In this document: one piece after another, positions 1-8,436 of the stretch | Numbering within the stretch: the stretch's first letter is position 1 | How the letters are laid out: every line of letters begins with the position of its first letter | Assembly: GCA_963817615.1 (NCBI GenBank) | Contig: CAWFPH010000003.1 | Location: 62,001-126,000 of the forward strand | Reading direction: 5' to 3' | DNA from: FEN-1219 sp963817615 | GTDB taxonomy: Bacteria > Pseudomonadota > Gammaproteobacteria > Steroidobacterales > Rariloculaceae | DNA length: 64,000 nucleotides | Notes under the pieces: generated by a model | Databases searched by the model: none | What the model saw: only the letters and a program-made list of their open reading frames with translations | Told to the model about the DNA's origin: nothing | Position numbers and translations under genes: made by a program

Positions 1-375
1 TGACGGCGGGGGTGTGCCTTTGCGAAAGTGATGGGCTCGTGCACGCGATTAAAGACGCTCCGCCCGATGCACGATGCGACGCGCACGTCTTTTGGTTTCC
101 GATTCCGGATATGTCGGGCGAACAGTACTACTTCAAAGAAGCGGTACGTGCTTGGGTTGCGTACTCCGACAGAAGAAGGCAAAAAAGGAGAAGTTCGATA
201 TCTGGCATCCGGCTGAAGCCATCGGCGAAACGGCTGCAATGATCGGTATTGTCGTGCTCGCCGTGGCCGATGCGGTCTGCCGCAAGGGCAATGCGCCGGG
301 AGGCGACATACTGGCCCCGTAGATCGAACGACAGCAGCCTGCGCGCGCCATCGGTTTGGCGCTGAGGATTTCCGA
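1..375 (+). other. Unresolved region before the PAAR gene, possible broken gene tail
   Basis: No single reading frame makes a convincing protein here. Short plus-strand stretches in different frames look weakly coding, for example one ending near 322 with hydrophobic residues followed by CRKGNAPGGDILAP. This would fit the frameshifted 3' end of another secretion-linked gene lying before the window. I could not assign a family. A GAGGA ribosome-binding site near 362-367 belongs to the next gene. Confidence 0.2.
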
Positions 376-1548
376 TTGGCCAATAAAGTCTTCGCGAACA
401 ACATGGAAGTCGCCTGCAAGGCGGCAAGCGGTAAGTCCATTTGCGCCTTCCCGGACGTTTGCATGACTCCGCCGCAGACTCCCGCGACACCGCCGGGTGT
501 GCCGATTCCGTATCCCAACACAGCGCTCGCCTCGGATACGACAGACGGATCGAGCACCGTGAAGATTTCCGGCCAAGAGGTCGTACTCAAGAACAACTCC
601 TGCTTGAAGCGAAGCAGCGGCGACGAAGCAGGTTGTGCCCCGCAGAAGGGGGTCATGAACAGTCAGAACATGGGCAAAGTTTTCTTCGTGCAGTGGTCGA
701 TGGATGTGAAAGTCGAAGGAGAGAATGTTGCGCGCCACCTCGATCTCACGACTCACAACCATGGTTCGAATGCGAACGAGGCGGCGCCTTGGCCCTATAT
801 CGATACACTGAACATGCCGGCGGACCATCCGTGCAAGAAGTCTGTGGATGAAGAGAAAGCAGCGTGTGATCCAAACAAGACTCCGCCTGGGTCCAGTGCA
901 AGAGCGGATGGCCGGGGTTTGAATTGCACGCCGGCGTGCGCCAAGGCGAGGGCCTGTGCCTTGCCCAAGAAGAAGGATGACAAGAAGACTTGCTGCGCTC
1001 CTAATAGCACGGGAGATCATCTGGTAGAGGTTGCCTCCTTCACACAAACCGGTGGGCGCGGCGGGCTGGACATCGGCTCCTTCGACAGCCTTGCGCAAGC
1101 CGGTATCTCCGTCTCAGCACCGAATCGTCCTGCGAGTACCGGCGGTTTCCAAGACTCGGTGGACCTCGCCAGCCCCAAGAGCAGACCCCGACGGTTGTCC
1201 GATTTCGAAGACTACGACGACGAAGAAGCACCGACAGCGTGTGTACGACCGCCCGGAGCGGGCACGAACCACAATCGCATGCAGGCACACCGCGATTCGA
1301 TTAAACGCAGCCATCGCACCGGCAACGGCGGAGTGCCATTGCATGTATTCCCCACAGGCGAAGAGTCACATTGGACATACGACGATGCGGCCAAGGCAGG
1401 CGTGGCGTCGCACCAGCGCGAGAATCCGCATTGCAATCCGGAGTGCACGCGAAAGCAACTCGACGCGTATCACCATGAGGTGATTCCGGGAGACAAGCCA
1501 GCGGAGAAGAACGCGACACCAGTGCGGACTTACATCCCGAGGAATTGA
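376..1548 (+). CDS. DUF4150 PAAR-like protein with C-terminal extension, probable T6SS effector
   Basis: The first 150 residues are typical of the DUF4150 PAAR-like family: MANKVFANNMEVACK, then AFPDVCMTPP, a PIPYPNTA stretch and an SSTVKI segment. PAAR-like proteins cap the VgrG spike and carry effectors. After about residue 200 the protein leaves the conserved core. The last 100 residues are rich in His and Cys (HNRMQAHRD, NPHCNPECT, LDAYHHEV), which could be a metal-dependent nuclease-type toxin, but I could not match a named toxin family. The start is TTG at 376, chosen because it gives the canonical N terminus and has a GAGGA site upstream. It overlaps the next gene by four bases (TTGA), so the two are probably translated together. 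The frame is intact. Confidence 0.8.
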   Translation: MANKVFANNMEVACKAASGKSICAFPDVCMTPPQTPATPPGVPIPYPNTALASDTTDGSSTVKISGQEVVLKNNSCLKRSSGDEAGCAPQKGVMNSQNMGKVFFVQWSMDVKVEGENVARHLDLTTHNHGSNANEAAPWPYIDTLNMPADHPCKKSVDEEKAACDPNKTPPGSSARADGRGLNCTPACAKARACALPKKKDDKKTCCAPNSTGDHLVEVASFTQTGGRGGLDIGSFDSLAQAGISVSAPNRPASTGGFQDSVDLASPKSRPRRLSDFEDYDDEEAPTACVRPPGAGTNHNRMQAHRDSIKRSHRTGNGGVPLHVFPTGEESHWTYDDAAKAGVASHQRENPHCNPECTRKQLDAYHHEVIPGDKPAEKNATPVRTYIPRN

Positions 1549-2453
1549 ATGTGATCTCATCATCCATCACAGATGGCATCTCGCTGGGGCCGGGACGGAG
1601 TGTCGTGGCGATTCAGCCCTACGATTCCGATGCGAGTGAAGTCGAGTTCGAAAGTATCGTGCTGATTGTCGCGGACGGGGAGGTGCGTTCGACTCTGAAA
1701 CCACCGTTTGTGGTCTCGAGTATCGTCGAAAGTACGACAGGGGAAATATTGATGCTCGGTCGCTTGGGTCACGTCGCCTTGCTCACGAACGACGCGTTCG
1801 ATGAAGAGCGGATCAGCGGCCCAGACGCGTTGGGTTTCCTCACCGACATTCGAGCTATTGGACAGGCAATCTACGCGACTGGAATGCGTCGCCAGGTGTA
1901 CGTCCGCAAAGGAAGCAGTTGGACGAGGGCCGATGTAGGCGTTCGCGATGAGAGTAATAGCGTTGAGCACGTAACCGGGTTCCGCTCGATAGACGGGCCG
2001 TCGTCACAGGACATCTACGCAGTCGGTCTAGATGGTGAGATATGGAATTGTCTCGCGGGTGTCTGGCAAGCAGTGCAGTCACCGACCAACGTGATCTTGG
2101 AACAGGTGCGGTTGGGTGGGCAGGGCGAAGTGTATGCAGCGGGACAGGCCGGCGTTCTCTTGCGTGGAGTACGGCATGCATGGTCCGTCATCGAGCAGCT
2201 GCAGACGGAGGAAGATTTCTGGGGGCTGGAGTGGTTCAACGGCGCTCTGTATGTTGCAACAGGAGCAGAAGTGTTTCGTCTGCTGCCGAGTGAGTCGCAA
2301 TTGGCGCGCGTAGAGACTGGCGGAGCTTCGTTCGCGAGGTTGCGAGCAGGGCACGCCGCGCTCTGGTCGTTCGGACCGGACGACGTCCGCTGGACCGCCG
2401 ATGGCAGGACGTGGCATCACGTGGCAATTCCAAAGGCCCATCGACTTCCGTAG
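1545..2453 (+). CDS. Beta-propeller-like protein, possible immunity protein of the PAAR effector
   Basis: 302 residues, no signal peptide or membrane segment. The sequence repeats a short beta-rich pattern: a Gly-containing turn followed by hydrophobic strands and a Trp or Tyr, as in IYAVGLDGEIWNCL, VYAAGQAGVLLRG and LYVATGAEVFRL. That suggests a cytoplasmic propeller of WD40 or PQQ-like type. The TTG start overlaps the stop of the DUF4150 gene, so it is likely the translationally coupled partner, either an immunity protein or an effector chaperone. Function is inferred only from position. A GTG at 1551 is an alternative start. Confidence 0.6.
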   Translation: MNVISSSITDGISLGPGRSVVAIQPYDSDASEVEFESIVLIVADGEVRSTLKPPFVVSSIVESTTGEILMLGRLGHVALLTNDAFDEERISGPDALGFLTDIRAIGQAIYATGMRRQVYVRKGSSWTRADVGVRDESNSVEHVTGFRSIDGPSSQDIYAVGLDGEIWNCLAGVWQAVQSPTNVILEQVRLGGQGEVYAAGQAGVLLRGVRHAWSVIEQLQTEEDFWGLEWFNGALYVATGAEVFRLLPSESQLARVETGGASFARLRAGHAALWSFGPDDVRWTADGRTWHHVAIPKAHRLP

Positions 2454-2472
2454 CTATACATCAGAAAAGACA

Positions 2473-2655
2473 GTGATTTCACGCTCGCCGATCGCAACCG
2501 TTCTGACTCAGCATATTGCTGATGCAGCCGTGCTGTGGCAGCAGCGAAATGTAACTACTGATAATGCGAATGAGGATCCACGAATCGAAGACGTCTGCCG
2601 AGCGCTTCGTTGTCCCAACTTGCGCCTATCTCGTGCTCGAAACCTGGAATGTTGA
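2473..2655 (+). pseudogene. N-terminal remnant of a second TIGR02270 gene
   Basis: From a GTG at 2473 the frame encodes SPIATVLTQHIADAAVLW, which lines up with PIPTVASQHAEESVILR at the start of the intact TIGR02270 protein just downstream. The shared pattern is PI-x-TV-x-x-QH followed by a Leu-rich helix. The similarity fades after about 35 residues and the frame stops at 2655, overlapping the start of the intact gene in another frame. I read it as the surviving 5' end of a tandem paralogue. It could instead be an alternative upstream start of the same gene separated by sequence errors. Confidence 0.4.
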
Positions 2656-3929
2656 GCCCAATGCCCCATCCCACAGCAGGATGTCCGATTCCGACTGTAG
2701 CCTCTCAGCACGCCGAGGAATCGGTGATCTTGCGCAATGTCCGCTCGGTCCTGGTGAACTCCGCGCACGTGCGGCTGCTGCACCTCCTCCGGCTCGACAA
2801 CCGACTTGCTGCTCATCTCGATGGATTGGCGGTGACAGCCGAGTTTGGCTGGAGCGTGTGCGAGGCTCAACTTGACGTCCCGAGTATCGGTTCGCTATTC
2901 GTGGCGACACAGCGCGCTATCCAAGATGCCGACTCTTCGAGGCTCGAACGATTCCTTCGACTTGGAGAGACGGTATCGGTGCTGGAGCCAGGCCTTGTTT
3001 CGGCTTTCGGCTGGACATCCGCACAATTCCTACGCGGCACGGTCAAGGCCCTGCTTGAATCCTCTACTACTTTCCGTCGTCGCGTCGGCATTTCCGCGTG
3101 CGCCATGCACGCAGTCCACCCCGGTGCCCCTCTTGACGCAGCTCTGCGAGACCCTGACACTGCCCTACGTGCGCGCGCACTGCGCGCAATCGGCGAGCTC
3201 GGTAGGCTGGATTTGAGCACCGCCGTGCGGCGCGCAGTCGATGACCCCGACGAGACCTGCCGCTATTGGGCCGCGCGGTCCGCTGTTTTGCTCGGTGACC
3301 GCGGCAAAGGGCTCAACCTGTTAATCGGCGGGTGTCGAGCACCGGGACCGTGTCGCGAGAGTTCGCTTCACCTTGCGCTACGTGCGATGGAGTTGCCTGC
3401 CGCGCGCGAGTTACTGCGCCTCATCAGCAGCGAGCCGAAAGACGTACGAGCACTCATCGAGGCCGCAGGCATCGTCGGCGATCCGCACTACGTGCCCTGG
3501 CTCATCAAGCAGATGGGCGACCCGAAGCTCAGCCGCCTCGCCGGCGAATCGTTTTCGCTCATCACTGGGCTCGATCTGGCGTATCTAGATCTCGATCGCC
3601 GCCCCCCCGAGGGCGAAGAGCTCGGACCGACGGCGGATCCAGACGACGAGAACGTCGCAATGGACCCGGATGAAGGGCTGCCGTTGCCCGACCCCGAAAA
3701 ACTCGCCAAATGGTGGGAGGCGAACCGGCACGCATTCGCCGTCGGCACACGCTACTTCATGGGCCGGCCGCTCAGTCGGGAACACTGCCTGCAAGTGCTC
3801 AAAGAGGGTTTCCAGCGCCAGCGCGCTGCGGCCGCGCTCTATCTATCGTTGCTGCAACCGGGAACGCCGTTGTTCAACTGGCGCGCGCCGGCGTGGCGGC
3901 AGCAACGCTGGCTTGCGAGTATGCGTTGA
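2649..3929 (+). CDS. TIGR02270 family HEAT-repeat protein of T6SS loci
   Basis: About 426 residues from the ATG at 2649; ATG 2661 is also possible. The N terminus (SQHAEESVILRNVR, then LDNRLAAHLDGL) and the C terminus (LLQPGTPLFNWRAPAWRQQR) are typical of TIGR02270, a family known mainly from type VI secretion clusters. The middle contains HEAT-like helical repeats such as DPDTALRARALRAIGELG and DPDETCRYWAARSAVLLG. Its biochemical role is not established; an adaptor role for loading effectors is speculation. It sits between the PAAR effector pair and the structural T6SS genes, which fits. The frame is intact. Confidence 0.75.
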   Translation: MLSPMPHPTAGCPIPTVASQHAEESVILRNVRSVLVNSAHVRLLHLLRLDNRLAAHLDGLAVTAEFGWSVCEAQLDVPSIGSLFVATQRAIQDADSSRLERFLRLGETVSVLEPGLVSAFGWTSAQFLRGTVKALLESSTTFRRRVGISACAMHAVHPGAPLDAALRDPDTALRARALRAIGELGRLDLSTAVRRAVDDPDETCRYWAARSAVLLGDRGKGLNLLIGGCRAPGPCRESSLHLALRAMELPAARELLRLISSEPKDVRALIEAAGIVGDPHYVPWLIKQMGDPKLSRLAGESFSLITGLDLAYLDLDRRPPEGEELGPTADPDDENVAMDPDEGLPLPDPEKLAKWWEANRHAFAVGTRYFMGRPLSREHCLQVLKEGFQRQRAAAALYLSLLQPGTPLFNWRAPAWRQQRWLASMR

Positions 3930-4045
3930 CTGGTGACGACGCTCGTGGGCCATCGACCTAGGTTTCGCACCGGCCAACCGTTACCCTTGCAGCCGATGTT
4001 GGCAACAGCGAGTCGCTCATTCGGATTGATCGTTGCGAGGCAAAC

Positions 4046-4235
4046 GTGCTGACAGCGCCGGCCGTCCCCGTCGTCTTCGTCGCCATCGCGGTGATCTTCG
4101 TGACCCTCGCGCTGCGCGATTTTCTCAAAGGCGAGTCGAAGCTGAGCCCCGCACGCAGCGCCTGGCTGCGCGTTGCGACGATTTTCGCCGTGATCGCGAT
4201 TGCGCTCGTTCATCGTGAACACGTTCATGAGTTAA
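4046..4235 (+). CDS. Small two-helix inner-membrane protein
   Basis: A GTG start at 4046 with a GCGAGG site six bases upstream opens a protein with two hydrophobic helices (VPVVFVAIAVIFVTLAL and WLRVATIFAVIAIAL) joined by a charged loop. In the starting frame it would run on for 300 residues without membrane character. A one-base frame change near 4206 instead gives SFIVNTFMS and a stop at 4233-4235, just before the next gene, which I think is the true end. Length would be about 62 residues. I do not recognise the family. Its position suggests a link to the protease downstream or to the T6SS. Confidence 0.5.
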
Positions 4236-4253
4236 CGGATCCGAGAGGCGAAG

Positions 4254-4996
4254 ATGGGTGGAAAGACACCTGGCCCGGTCGGCCAAACCGACAAGGCGCA
4301 AGACATCGACGATGGCACGCTGGCGCGCACGAGCACGCCGAAGCCGGGTCCCAACAATGGGGCAGCGGGGCAAACCGCCGCCACGGACCACGCGCTGTCC
4401 GTGCCGCTCGACGTCTATCTGATCAATCTCCAGATCGTCGCCGAGGAGATCGAGAGCTACGAGGTCTCGGTCGGGAAGGAGAAACGGACGCAGCGAAGGA
4501 AGGTTCGCAAGGTCGTCGAGACGGTGAAGAGCGGTCAAACCGAAGAGACGATCAATGCTTCGATCGCCCGTGCCAACGAGATCTGGAAACAGGCCGGTAT
4601 CGCATTTCGACTACATCAACTCGTGCCGAAAGACGTCGAGTTCGACACGAAGACGGTGAGCGAGGAGGGTTTTCTGTCGCTGGTTGCCAGCTTGAAGCTG
4701 CCGGCCTGCCGGGACTCAGCATGATGTTCGTGCGGAATTTCGAGAGCCCGCATCTCGGCGGCCAGGCCGTGGACTCGCTCGGCGCGGGAATCGTGACCTA
4801 TTTGGGGAATCCGACGCAGGGCAACACCCTGGCTCACGAGCTTGGCCATCTGCTTGGGCTGCCCGACCTGAAGCACGTCGCAAACTCGATCAAGAACCGC
4901 TACAACTTGATGTACGAGGCCAGCGCGGCGGGGTACGAGATCACGGCCGACCAGGCGAAGACCGCAGTGGAGAGAGCCAAGCTAAAGCAGAATTAG
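4254..4996 (+). CDS. Metzincin-like zinc metalloprotease (frameshifted)
   Basis: About 247 residues. The N-terminal half reads from ATG 4254 and the C-terminal half continues in another frame after a break near 4700-4725. The C-terminal part carries HELGHLLGLPD, the extended zinc motif HExxHxxGxxD of metzincins, preceded by a strand (GAGIVTYLG) and followed by YNLMYE, which could supply the Met-turn. The N terminus is Gly, Pro and Thr rich without a clear signal peptide. Lack of a secretion signal and a place inside a T6SS locus make it a candidate effector, although a housekeeping role cannot be excluded. No cognate immunity gene is obvious unless it is the small membrane protein upstream. 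Confidence 0.6.
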
Positions 4997-5097
4997 CGGG
5001 TCGACGGAGGCACGAACGGCAGAACCGAACTCGGCGTAGCGATAGATTGTCGCGTAGAAACACATAGTTGGCAACTTGATCTCATGCAGTTTCCGCC

Positions 5098-5126
5098 TCG
5101 CCAATCGATACAGATCCCGCTAGTAT
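5098..5126 (+). promoter_or_regulatory. Candidate sigma70 promoter of the T6SS structural operon
   Basis: TCGCCA at 5098-5103 and TAGTAT at 5121-5126 are separated by 17 bases, matching the -35 and -10 hexamers at 4 of 6 positions each. It lies 37 bases before the FHA gene, in the 166-base gap that opens the co-directional run of T6SS genes. A GGGGAG ribosome-binding site follows at 5151-5156. In GC-rich DNA such a match is only moderately specific. Confidence 0.35.
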
Positions 5127-5162
5127 CACGAACTTGCCGCTAATTGCTCCGGGGAGCCATGA

Positions 5163-6515
5163 ATGCCGCTCGTGTTGCGAGTCTTGAGTTCGCAGAACCA
5201 CACGACGGCTTTCGACGGCGCGAAGACCTTCGAGACGGACGGGACCATCGGCCGGACGGTCGACAACGATTGGGTGCTGCCCGATCCTGAACGTTTCATC
5301 TCGAGCCGCCACGCGGCGATCAGTTATGAAGGCGGGCGCTACTTCATCAACGATCGCAGCACGAACGGCATTGGCCGTCAACGGCCGCGAGATGGAGAAG
5401 GGCGGCCGTCTCGAGCTCAAGATCGGGCGACCACATGACCATCGGCGGCTATCAGATTGCCGTCTCGGTCGAGGGTCCGGTTGCGCCGGGGCCGATCGGC
5501 GCTGCATTCGCCTCGGCTCCTCCGCCGGCCTCGATCGACGACATTTTTTCGGACCCCAACCCTTTCGCGGCTACTCGCGAGGCGCCAATGCCTCGATCCG
5601 CTGGTGGCGCTCGGCGGCGCGGAAGGGCCGCGTCCCAGTGCCGCGCCGGCGCCGCGTACGGTGGACGATCATCCCGCGCGGAGTCGGAGTTCTTCGAGCC
5701 GCCGCGCATGATCAAAGCGCCGCCACCGGCCAGGCGGCCGGCAGAGATTCCGGAGGACTGGGACTCAACGGGCTTCTCGGCGGCCGCGGCCGGCTGCGCC
5801 CTCGGGCGCGCCGACCGAACCTCCCGCTCCGCCGCCCCCGCACGGCGCTTCGACGCCTCCCCCTGCGGACTGGGCCGCCGAGCAAACTCCGTCGCCGCCG
5901 CCGGCGAGAACGATGGCCTCCCCGGCACAGCCGGTCGATGTCTCGGGCTTGCTGCGGGCTGCGGGCATCGATCCCGCCGCGGCCGATCCAGCGCTAGTAG
6001 CGTCTCTCGGCGAGGTGCTGCGAGTCGTCGTCGAGGGCTTGATGGGCGTGCTCAAGGCGCGTGCGGAGATCAAGAATCAGTTCCGGGTTGCGATGACGAC
6101 GCTGAAGCCGCTCGACAACAACCCACTGAAGTTCTCCGTGGACGCAAACGACGCTCTGTTCAATTTGTTCGGAAGAAAAACAGCTAGTTTTCAGTCACCT
6201 GTAGATGCTTTCAGAGATGCGTTCGAAGATCTAAAGGCGCATCAAATGGCAATGATGGCGGGTATGCGGGCGGCATTCACGGAGCTGATGGGGCGGTTCG
6301 ATCCCGATCAGTTGCAGGAGGCTTTCGACCGCGGAATGAAGCGCGCTGCGATCCTCGATGTCATCAACCGGACGAAGTATTGGGACCTCTATCGAGAGAT
6401 GTACAAATCGCTCGGCGACGACGATTCGAGCTTCAGACGGCTGTTCGGCGACGAGTTCGCTCAGGCGTACGAGGAGCAGATGCAGCGTCTTACGGCGCTG
6501 CGCAGAAGGCGGTAA
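5163..6515 (+). CDS. tagH: T6SS FHA-domain protein TagH/Fha (frameshifted)
   Basis: The N-terminal 90 residues form an FHA domain: IGRTVDNDWVLPDP, ISSRHAAI and the phosphothreonine-binding STNG followed by VNG. A Pro/Ala-rich linker leads to a C-terminal region (from about 5913) with DVSGLLRAAGI and LKPLDNNPLKFS, typical of T6SS FHA proteins. FHA proteins bind phosphorylated T6SS partners and control assembly. At least four frame changes interrupt the gene, for example near 5370 and in the GGG run at 5425-5427. Removing one G there restores IGDHMTIGGYQIAV. Conserved residues continue through every break, so I treat it as one gene. The kinase, phosphatase and probable TssL target lie downstream in the same operon. 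Confidence 0.8.
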
Positions 6516-6579
6516 ATGGCCTATCATCTCCGCAACAAACAGAATAACTAGACGTTCAGCCGCCCCGCGGGGAGATGCA

Positions 6580-7078
6580 ATGAAGCCCGCTCGCATTCAC
6601 AAGCCGTGGCTTCGTCGTGGTGCTCGTAGCCTGCGCGTTCGCGCCTATCGGCGCGCATGCCAAGGAGACGAAGCTCGTGAGCCAGGTCGTGGCCGCGGCC
6701 AAGATCAACCCGAACCTTCACGGCACGCCGCAGCCGGTCAAGCTCCACATCTACTATCTGGCCAAATCCGACGCGTTCATGCAGGCCAATTTCGGCGATC
6801 TGATCGCGCCGAAGGCGCCGGTGCTCGGTCCGGATCTAATCCGGCAAACTGAGACGCTCATCGGCCCCGGCGAGATGGCCGCGCTCGACGACAAGTTCGA
6901 TGCGGCTGCACAGTTCATCGGGGTCGTGGCCGAGTTCACCGACATCGACAACGCTTCCTGGAGAGCGGTCGCGGCCGTGCCCGCCAAGAAGTGGTCGGAT
7001 GTGGTAAAGCTCTTCAGTCACAAGAAACTTCTGATCTCGGTCGACGGCACGTCCGTGACTTGTGAGATCGAGCATTGA
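6580..7078 (+). CDS. tssJ: T6SS outer-membrane lipoprotein TssJ (frameshift in signal peptide)
   Basis: ATG 6580 follows a GGGGAG site. After a one-base frame change near 6600-6617 the protein reads VVLVACAFAPIGAHA, where LVAC is a lipobox with the lipidated Cys. The mature part (VKLHIYYLAKSDAFMQANFGDL, ending in VTCEIEH) has the length and beta-rich pattern of TssJ/SciN. TssJ anchors TssM to the outer membrane in the membrane complex. The order FHA-TssJ-TssK-TssL-TssM is standard and TssK begins 22 bases downstream. Confidence 0.75.
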
Positions 7079-7099
7079 GTCCTTCACAAAGGCTGGTCG

Positions 7100-8434
7100 A
7101 TGTCCTGGAAGAACAAAGTCTTATGGTTCGAAGGTCTGTTTCTGCGCCCGCATCATTTTCAGCAGCACGACCGCTATCTCGAGGATTACGTGGAAGGCCG
7201 GTGTCGCGGCCTGCGCAACCACGGCTGGGGGTTTACGGAGCTGACGCTCGATCAGGATCTGCTCGCGATCGGTAAAGTGGCCGTCGCCAGCGCGGCGGGC
7301 GTGTTTCCGGACGGTACGCCTTTCAACATACCGGACGACGACCGCCCCCCGGTTGCGCTCGACCTCGACACGTCCGTGAGGGAGTGCCGTGTGCATCTCG
7401 CGTTGCCCGCGCGGCGGTTGGGCGAGCGCGAGGTCGAAGGCGGGGATCAACGGGAAGGATTGGCGCGTTACGTGCCGCGGGAATTCGAGACGCAAGATAC
7501 GAGCGGCGATCTGCAAAGCGTCGCGCAAATGCGGGTCGGCACGTTGCGCACGCGGTTGTTGCTCGACACCGATCAGCGCGAGGAGTACGCGTGCCTCGGC
7601 GTCGCGCAGGTCGTCGAGGTGAAAGCGGACCGTAGCGTCTCGCTGCGCAAGGACTACATACCGCCGGTGCTCGATTGCCAGGTTTCGCCCGTGTTGGCCG
7701 GCTTCATCGCGGAGTTGAGCGGCCTGCTGCACCATCGTGGTGAAGCGCTTGCCGGCCGGGTTACCGCGTCCGGGCGCGGCGGCGCCGCGGAGATCGCCGA
7801 GTTCTTGTTCCTCCAGGCCGTGAATCGGTACGAGCCGACCGCGGCTCACCTCGCCGGGCTGACCGGGTTACACCCTGAGGAGCTCTATCGAGCTCTGATC
7901 GAGATCGCCGGAGAGCTCGCTACGTTCACGCACGCTGCGAAGCGGCCGCCGCAGTTTGCCACGTACCGGCACGACGACCTACGCGCGACGTTCGAGCCCG
8001 TGATGGCCTCGCTGCGGGAGTCGCTCGGCGCGGTCATCGAGCAAATGGCGATCCGGATTCCGCTCAAAGAGCCGCGCTACGGCATTCGGGCCGCACCGCT
8101 CGCCGATCGGTCGTTGCTCGGCTCAGCGAGCTTCGTGCTCGCGGTTCGCGCCGACGTTCCGACTGAGGAGCTGCGAGCACATTTCCCGGCGCAGACGAAG
8201 ATCGGGGCGGTCGAAAAAATCCGCGATCTCGTGATGTCGCAGCTTCCGGGAGTCGCGATTCGACCGTTGCCGGTCGCACCGCGGCAGATTCCTTACCATG
8301 CCGATTTCGTCTATTTCGAGCTCGATCGCTCGAGCGAATACTGGCCGAACATGCAGGACTCGGGGGGCTTCGCGATTCACGTCGGCGGCGAGATTCACGG
8401 CCTCGACATGCAATTCTGGGCAATCCGCAAGTAA
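7100..8434 (+). CDS. tssK: T6SS baseplate protein TssK
   Basis: 444 residues, intact. The N terminus (WFEGLFLRPHHFQQHDRY) is the hallmark of TssK, and the C-terminal part (FVYFELDRSS, then GGFAIHVGGEI) is typical of its receptor-like domain. TssK is a cytoplasmic trimer that joins the baseplate wedges to the TssL/TssM membrane complex. It is one of the few structural T6SS genes in the window with no frame break and ends two bases before TssL. Confidence 0.92.
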   Translation: MSWKNKVLWFEGLFLRPHHFQQHDRYLEDYVEGRCRGLRNHGWGFTELTLDQDLLAIGKVAVASAAGVFPDGTPFNIPDDDRPPVALDLDTSVRECRVHLALPARRLGEREVEGGDQREGLARYVPREFETQDTSGDLQSVAQMRVGTLRTRLLLDTDQREEYACLGVAQVVEVKADRSVSLRKDYIPPVLDCQVSPVLAGFIAELSGLLHHRGEALAGRVTASGRGGAAEIAEFLFLQAVNRYEPTAAHLAGLTGLHPEELYRALIEIAGELATFTHAAKRPPQFATYRHDDLRATFEPVMASLRESLGAVIEQMAIRIPLKEPRYGIRAAPLADRSLLGSASFVLAVRADVPTEELRAHFPAQTKIGAVEKIRDLVMSQLPGVAIRPLPVAPRQIPYHADFVYFELDRSSEYWPNMQDSGGFAIHVGGEIHGLDMQFWAIRK

Positions 8435-8436
8435 CG

